From Phycisphaerales bacterium (GTDB lineage: Bacteria; Planctomycetota; Phycisphaerae; Phycisphaerales; UBA1924): DNA of 40,312 bases. Shown piece by piece: positions 35,563-40,312 of this stretch (the stretch's first letter is position 1; the number at the start of each line of letters is the position of its first letter). The notes beneath the pieces are model-generated. The model was not told the origin of the DNA, made no database searches, and saw only the letters and a program-made list of their open reading frames with translations. The position numbers and the translations under genes were made by a program. The stretch covers positions 1 through 40,312 of the forward strand of contig JAJDDG010000079.1 of assembly GCA_029260435.1 (NCBI GenBank). Direction: 5' to 3'.

Positions 35563-37476
35563 ATGACGGGCTTAATGGAGATGGACTATCAGACCGCCTT
35601 TCGGCGATCGATGGACGAGCCGGAATCATTCTGGGCGGAGGCCGCGGAGGCACTGGTCTGGGAGCGAAAATGGGATAGCGTCTTGAATGATTCCGAAGCG
35701 CCGTTCTACCACTGGTTTAGCGGCGGGCAGATCAATACCTGTTACAACGCGATTGATCGGCATCTTGTCGCGGGCCGGCGTAACAAGCCTGCGATCTATT
35801 ACGACAGCGCGATGACCGGGACCAAACGCACTATCACGTATGGGGAGCTCTTGGAGGAGGTCGCGTTGTTCGGCGGCGCGCTGAACAAGTTGGGCGTCCA
35901 GAAGGGCGATCGTGTCGTTATTTATATGCCGATGGTGCCCGAGGCGCTGGTCGCGATGCTCGCGTGTGCTCGGATCGGTGCGGTCCACTCGGTAGTGTTC
36001 GGCGGGTTTGCGGCGAAAGAGCTTGCGACGCGCATCGATGATGCACAGCCGAAGGTGATCGTATCGGCGACGTGTGGGCTCGAGCCCGCGAAAGTAGTCC
36101 ACTACAAGCCGCTGCTGGATCAGGCGATCGAAATCGCTCGCCACAAGGTTCAGCGATGCGTCATCCTGCCGCGACCCGAGGCAGCAGTGGAACTGGTGGA
36201 GGGGCGTGATATCTGGTGGGCGGACGCGATCACGGATGTCGAGCCTGCACCCTGCGCACCCACCGCAGCGACCGACCCGCTATACGTGCTCTACACCTCC
36301 GGGACGACCGGCAAGCCCAAGGGTGTGCTGCGAGATCACGGCGGACACGCTGTTGCGCTGCACTGGTCGATGGGCGCGATCTACAACTGCCACGAGGGCG
36401 ATGTGTTCTGGGCGGCGTCGGATATCGGCTGGGTCGTCGGACACTCGTACATCTGCTACGCGCCGCTGCTCGCGGGGTGCGCGACAGTGCTGTACGAGGG
36501 CAAGCCGGTCGGCACGCCCGACCCCGGTGCGTTCTGGCGCATAATTTCCGAGTACAACGTGCGCACACTCTTTACAGCTCCCACGGCGTTCCGCGCAATT
36601 AAACGCGAGGATGCCGCAGGCAAATATCTGGATGGGTACGACATTTCCTCCCTCAAATATCTCTTCCTCGCGGGCGAGCGCTGCGATCCCGACACACTCG
36701 AGTGGGCGGCGAGTGAGTTGCATGTGCCGGTGATCGACCACTGGTGGCAGACGGAAACGGGGTGGCCTATAGCTTCGAATTGCGAGGGATTGGAGCACCT
36801 GCCGATCAAGCCTGGATCACCAACGAAAGCGGTGCCGGGGTGGGACGTGCGCATTCTTGGTGAGGACGGCGAGGAGGTAGCGGACGGCGACACGGGGAAT
36901 ATCGTTGTGAAGCTTCCGCTGCCGCCCGGAGCGCTGCCGACACTCTGGCACGACGACCAAGGCTACATTTCATCATACCTCGAACGCTACCCCGGGTATT
37001 TTCTGACCGGCGACGCGGGGTACAGGGATGAGGATGGGTACCTCTATATCATGGCTCGGATCGACGACATTATTAATGTCGCCGGGCATCGCCTCTCGAC
37101 CGGTGGCATGGAGGAAGTACTCTCGGCCCACCCGGACGTCGCGGAGTGTGCGGTGATCGGCGTCGCCGAGCGCCTCAAAGGCGAGGTGCCGCTCGGGATG
37201 GCGGTACTCAAGAGCGGAGTGACGCGCCCGCACGAAGAAATTACGAGGGAACTGGTGAAGCTGATCCGCGAGAAAATCGGACCGGTCGCGTACTTCAAGC
37301 AGGCGATCGTTGTCGAGCGTCTGCCCAAGACACGCTCGGGCAAAATCCTACGCGGCGTGATGCGCAAGATCGCGGACGGTAAGCCTTACAAAGTCCCGGG
37401 AACCATCGACGACCCCGATGCGCTTGATGAGATCGGCGGGTCACTCAAGGCGATCGGGTATCCCAAATCAATCTGA
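35563..37476 (+). CDS. prpE: propionyl-CoA synthetase (acetyl-CoA synthetase family)
   Basis: This 637-residue AMP-forming enzyme activates propionate with ATP and CoA. Visible are the adenylation P-loop YTSGTTGKPKGV, ASDIGWVVGHSY, the acyl-pocket motif HWWQTETGWPI, the hinge/ATP motif RIDDIINVAGHRLST and the catalytic lysine in LPKTRSGKILRG. The GWPI ending and the FSGGQINTCYNAIDRH N-terminal motif favour PrpE over acetyl-CoA synthetase. ATG 35563 has GAGGA upstream; the frame is open for 44 more codons, but these run through the promoter and are not coding. Other ATGs lie four and six codons later. Context beside a methylmalonyl-CoA/propionyl-CoA operon supports propionate as substrate. It probably also accepts acetate weakly, as relatives do. 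Confidence 0.92.
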   Translation: MTGLMEMDYQTAFRRSMDEPESFWAEAAEALVWERKWDSVLNDSEAPFYHWFSGGQINTCYNAIDRHLVAGRRNKPAIYYDSAMTGTKRTITYGELLEEVALFGGALNKLGVQKGDRVVIYMPMVPEALVAMLACARIGAVHSVVFGGFAAKELATRIDDAQPKVIVSATCGLEPAKVVHYKPLLDQAIEIARHKVQRCVILPRPEAAVELVEGRDIWWADAITDVEPAPCAPTAATDPLYVLYTSGTTGKPKGVLRDHGGHAVALHWSMGAIYNCHEGDVFWAASDIGWVVGHSYICYAPLLAGCATVLYEGKPVGTPDPGAFWRIISEYNVRTLFTAPTAFRAIKREDAAGKYLDGYDISSLKYLFLAGERCDPDTLEWAASELHVPVIDHWWQTETGWPIASNCEGLEHLPIKPGSPTKAVPGWDVRILGEDGEEVADGDTGNIVVKLPLPPGALPTLWHDDQGYISSYLERYPGYFLTGDAGYRDEDGYLYIMARIDDIINVAGHRLSTGGMEEVLSAHPDVAECAVIGVAERLKGEVPLGMAVLKSGVTRPHEEITRELVKLIREKIGPVAYFKQAIVVERLPKTRSGKILRGVMRKIADGKPYKVPGTIDDPDALDEIGGSLKAIGYPKSI

Positions 37477-37519
37477 CGTGTTCCTTCACTTTCCGGGGTT
37501 GGATAGGGATGGACTGAGA

Positions 37520-37548
37520 TGCGCTGCGGTCATTCCTGCCGCAGCGCA
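37520..37548 (+). terminator. strong stem-loop between prpE and porin
   Basis: TGCGCTGCGG (37520-37529) pairs perfectly over 10 bases with CCGCAGCGCA (37539-37548) around a 9-base loop. It lies 43 bases after the prpE stop. No T-tract follows, so it is either a non-canonical terminator or an mRNA-stabilising hairpin. Confidence 0.5.
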
Positions 37549-37577
37549 CCCAGCCACAGACAGATTCGGAGCAAACG

Positions 37578-38851
37578 ATGCTTGGGCGTATACGGCGCCA
37601 CCATGCGTATGGTGTATTACTCTGCTGGTCAATCGTGCCAAGTCCGTGTATCGCGATTAGTGCAGTGCCACCGGTCGAACATGAAGCGGAGCGTTGTCCG
37701 GATAATCTGCGTGCCGTCGTGAACAACATGCTCGAGGACGCAGAAACGCGCGGCTTGATTCTCTTGCCGAAGAGGTTCGGGCATGACGGGGCGTTCTACA
37801 TCACCGATGCCGAGGGCAGGTTCAACCTGAAACTCGGTGGGTACCTGCAGACGCGGTACATGGCGAATTATCGAGAAAACACAACCGCCAATGATTCTGA
37901 CTACGAGGGGGGATTCCAGGCGGCGCGAACGCGCCTGATTATCGCGGGGAGTGTTGCGGGGCCCGGTCTTGATTATCTGTTCCTGCCGGCATCTGGCCCG
38001 GATGGGAGATGGTTCTTGCTCGACGCATGGGCACGCCACACGTTCGACAGCGGGTGGTCAATCAAAGTCGGGCAGGCGAAGCTGCCCTTCCTGGCGAGTG
38101 GCTTGTATCTGAGCGATTTTTACAGGGTGTCGAGCGGTCCAACGTCAGTTCGGTGTTCGCGTCGATCTATGGGCAGGGGATCGAGATCTGCCACACAAGC
38201 GAGTCGCTCGGCATGCACTTCGCGTTCTCAGACGGACTGCGTTCGCTCAATTCAGAAATCACAAACCCGCGTGAGAGCGATTATGCGCTGACAGCGCGCG
38301 TTGAGTGGAAACCGCAGGGGGGATGGAAGCAACTGTTTGACATGACCGCGCTCGGCAACAACAGCCCGGCTACGTTGATCGGAGCCGCATTCCATCACCA
38401 GGGTGTGACTGGCAGCTTTGCAGGAGTGGAGAGCGATTCGCTCACGCAATTTACTATCGACGCTACGCACGAGGAGTCGGAGTGGAGCATTATGGGTGCG
38501 GTGGTCGCTCGCCACATCGTGATTGCTGACGGCGGATCGCGGGACGAGTTCGGCGTACTAGCGCAGGGGGCGCTGTTCGTGAGCGACACGACAGAATTAT
38601 ACGCCCGGTATTCATTGCTCGTCCCGGACGGAGACATCAAACAGGACGACCCGTTCAACACCATCACTCTCGGGTTGAACCACTACGTCCATGCGCACGC
38701 GGCCAAGGTTACGCTCGATGTGGTGTGGTTTCTCGACCCACTCGCGGGGACGGACATCGTGAACCTCGATCCCAACACGCTCACCGGGTTGCAAACGAGT
38801 ACTGCGGGAGACCAGTTGGTATTTCGTCTCCAGTTCCAGTTGCTCTTTTGA
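37578..38851 (+). pseudogene. OprP/OprO-like outer-membrane porin, single-base frameshift
   Basis: Two overlapping frames together encode one porin of about 424 residues. The first (from ATG 37578, GGAG upstream) has a signal-peptide-like start and the OprP-type strand FNLKLGGYLQTRYMANY, ending meaningfully at SDF near 38120. The second frame continues from LQGVERSNVSSVFASIYGQG to the stop at 38851. It finishes with FRLQFQLLF, the aromatic C-terminus of outer-membrane barrels. Restoring one T in the run TTTTT at 38117-38121 joins them smoothly as SDF-LQGVERS. No other stop interrupts either part, so decay is recent, or the lesion is a sequencing error or slippage site. Phosphate-selective porins of this family pass anions; here, beside prpE, uptake of an organic acid is possible but unproven. 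Confidence 0.8.
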
Positions 38852-38882
38852 ATTCATTCTCGGTACATCCAAAGAGACCAAG

Positions 38883-38914
38883 CTTGAATCGCGATAGCAG
38901 ATCAACTTGAATCG
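38883..38914 (+). repeat. short direct repeat between convergent genes
   Basis: CTTGAATCG occurs at 38883-38891 and again at 38906-38914. The 110 bases between the porin stop and the convergent secreted-protein stop hold nothing else recognisable; no terminator hairpin is evident. Confidence 0.35.
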
Positions 38915-38961
38915 GCAATGCACTCCTCTCCTATACATCGCAGTGCCTTCGCGTTTGTCTT

Positions 38962-40312
38962 TTACGGGCAGGGGATCCCCAACCGGAAGATCACGAAGCT
39001 GATGTCGTTCACATCCACGACCCCGTCAAGATTGGTATCACCGTCCGGGCCCGCGTCCCCCAATCGGAATAACACGTAGCTGATGTCATTCACATCGACG
39101 GCGCCGTCGCTATTCGCATCGCCATCGCAAACAAGCGACCAGCTATTGATCGCTGTCATCTGGAACCCGGAAGTTGTGTCGATCGAGAACTGGGCTCCCG
39201 GCTGGATGCCTACGAGTTCTACCTGATCGAACGAACCGAGCACACCCCCGTTGATGATTTGGAAGCTATCGAAAACGCTGGGCGCAAACCCTTGGAAATC
39301 AAGACGGAGCGTGCCCCCGAGTGTTATCGAGCCTGTGCTCATGGTTAATTGATCATGGGTGATCCCCGGATCAATGCCACCAACCTCTATTTCAAGAACG
39401 CCGCTCGACCCCTGGACAATACTGCCGAGCACTTCCAGGGTCCCGAACGAACTCCCCGGCGCGATCGTGCCCAGATTCGTGAAGCCCGTACCAACCGCGA
39501 TACTGAGTGTGCCGTTCCCGCTGATGACACCGCCGAGTTGGTTCTCGGCAATGCCAGCGTTGACACCCCCTGAGAGTCCCAATGCTCGGCCCGCGTCGAT
39601 CATTATGTTGCCCTGATTGACCCAGGAATTGAAGTGCGAGTGAGCCTCATTGCCACCGATCAGGTTGATCTGCCCAGTAGGAGTATTTGTAAACGAGTCG
39701 ATCCCATTACCGGTGAAGCCTCCGGCAGTCATATCGATCAGCCCCGAGTTCGTGATCACCGCCGTGAATCCTTGCTGGATTCCGTTTGGAAACCCCGAGA
39801 GGGTGAGGCTGCGTCCCTGGATGGTGCCGCTGTTGTTGAAGCTGTGAACCGCCCCGATGGAGACTGCGCCAGCGTTGATATTCATCGTGCCAGAGTTCAC
39901 GTGATCGGCACCGTCAAGATCACCAGAGGGATTGTTGATAGTGAGGGTTGTATTGGCACCGTGGTTGATTGTCCCATGGTTCAGGAGCTGCCTCGTGATC
40001 AAGTTGCCCGATGCACCGGGACCCGCGTGGACAGTCGTTTCGATCAACCCGGTAGAGAGATTTGTGATCGAGGCTCCGAAGGTGACATCCATGCTCGGAA
40101 AGGAGCCGGAGTTGCCGAACGCACCTGCCGTCTCAAATCGGATGGTCCCCGAGTTCTGGATGCCCCCCCCAACCCAAAGAGGAGAAAAAGTGTTGAACCC
40201 TCCGTCACCGTCGATGGCGACGATCCGCGTGATGCCCTGATTATCAAGCGAACCGGTGATCACGGCCGCAAAGCCTCCGGGGTTGATACCCCACTGAACG
40301 TTCAGTGCGCCT
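38962..40312 (-). CDS. large secreted beta-repeat protein with dockerin-like tail (5' end beyond window)
   Basis: The frame is open to the right edge, so only the last 450 or so residues are seen and the start lies outside; a GTG at 40263 is internal. The visible part is built of irregular beta-helix-like repeats rich in Asn, Ser, Gly and Thr, with recurrent NSGTI / N.G.I phrases (FNNSGTIQG, VNSGTMNI, LLNHGTINHG, FTNLGTIAPG). Autotransporter passengers and planctomycete surface proteins share this style. A domain like VFDSFQIINGGVLGSFDQVEL follows. The last 53 residues are two dockerin-like calcium-loop repeats. It is probably exported and surface-bound; no enzyme motif is visible. It converges on the porin gene. 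Confidence 0.85.
   Translation of the reverse strand, partial: GALNVQWGINPGGFAAVITGSLDNQGITRIVAIDGDGGFNTFSPLWVGGGIQNSGTIRFETAGAFGNSGSFPSMDVTFGASITNLSTGLIETTVHAGPGASGNLITRQLLNHGTINHGANTTLTINNPSGDLDGADHVNSGTMNINAGAVSIGAVHSFNNSGTIQGRSLTLSGFPNGIQQGFTAVITNSGLIDMTAGGFTGNGIDSFTNTPTGQINLIGGNEAHSHFNSWVNQGNIMIDAGRALGLSGGVNAGIAENQLGGVISGNGTLSIAVGTGFTNLGTIAPGSSFGTLEVLGSIVQGSSGVLEIEVGGIDPGITHDQLTMSTGSITLGGTLRLDFQGFAPSVFDSFQIINGGVLGSFDQVELVGIQPGAQFSIDTTSGFQMTAINSWSLVCDGDANSDGAVDVNDISYVLFRLGDAGPDGDTNLDGVVDVNDISFVIFRLGIPCP
38977..39123 (-). repeat. tandem dockerin-like repeat coding unit (2 x 22 residues)
   Basis: It encodes GDANSDGAVDVNDISYVLFRLG-type repeats twice with a DAGPD spacer, followed by IPCP and the stop. 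Layout and spacer length equal those of the tail at 4778-4924 (spacer GPAPD, then NGC), and a Cys follows in both. Confidence 0.85.

Overview
The window looks like chromosome from a Gram-negative, high-GC planctomycete, most likely of the Phycisphaerae. The strongest clue is a two-repeat calcium-loop tail (dockerin-like, DVNDISYVLFRLG-type) on secreted proteins at both ends. An H-X9-DG prepilin-type protein and outer-membrane protein features agree with this. The lineage is inferred from these protein hallmarks, not from a marker gene. I see no rRNA, tRNA, CRISPR array, insertion sequence or integrase.

Layout. (1) 1-3543, minus strand: a three-gene operon of an H-X9-DG pseudopilin-like protein, a membrane histidine kinase and an NtrC-type sigma-54 activator cut by the left edge. 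(2) 3845-4966, plus: two small secreted proteins with dockerin-like tails, then a 529-base gap with hairpins and a promoter. (3) 5496-9201, plus: a tyrosine phenol-lyase and a methyl-accepting chemotaxis protein with a NIT-like sensor. (4) 9334-25165: a YgfK-like iron-sulfur flavoprotein on the plus strand converges on an 11-gene minus-strand operon. That operon encodes two xanthine-dehydrogenase-type molybdenum hydroxylases, their FAD and 2Fe-2S subunits, XdhC-like and MocA-like cofactor genes, two fold-type II PLP enzymes, SsnA, an M20 amidohydrolase and a nitrilase-type amidase. (5) 25509-35415, plus: a complete methylmalonyl-CoA module (mutase small and large subunits, MeaB, epimerase) running into a sodium-pumping methylmalonyl-CoA decarboxylase (carboxyltransferase, OadG-like subunit, biotin carrier, OadB-like pump). 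(6) 35563-38851, plus: propionyl-CoA synthetase and a frameshifted OprP-like porin. (7) 38962 to the right edge, minus: a large secreted repeat protein with a dockerin-like tail.

How the genes may work together. Region 4 shares its core (xdhD, ygfM, ssnA, ygfK, mocA, yqeB types) with the E. coli yge-ygf-yqe cluster and with gut-anaerobe clusters tied to purine/urate breakdown. The likely job is hydroxylation of an N-heterocycle, ring opening, release of carbamoyl or amide nitrogen, and PLP-dependent deamination of the remaining carbon skeleton. Region 5 interconverts succinyl-CoA and propionyl-CoA and couples decarboxylation to Na+ export; propionyl-CoA synthetase links it to free propionate. 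Regions 3 and 4 both release ammonia and small carbon acids. A link between regions 4 and 5 is speculative.

Most promising for follow-up: the divergent YgfK/SsnA/XDH operon with its compact YgfK and two unassigned PLP enzymes, the tyrosine phenol-lyase, the enlarged OadB-type pump subunit, and the single-base frameshift in the porin.
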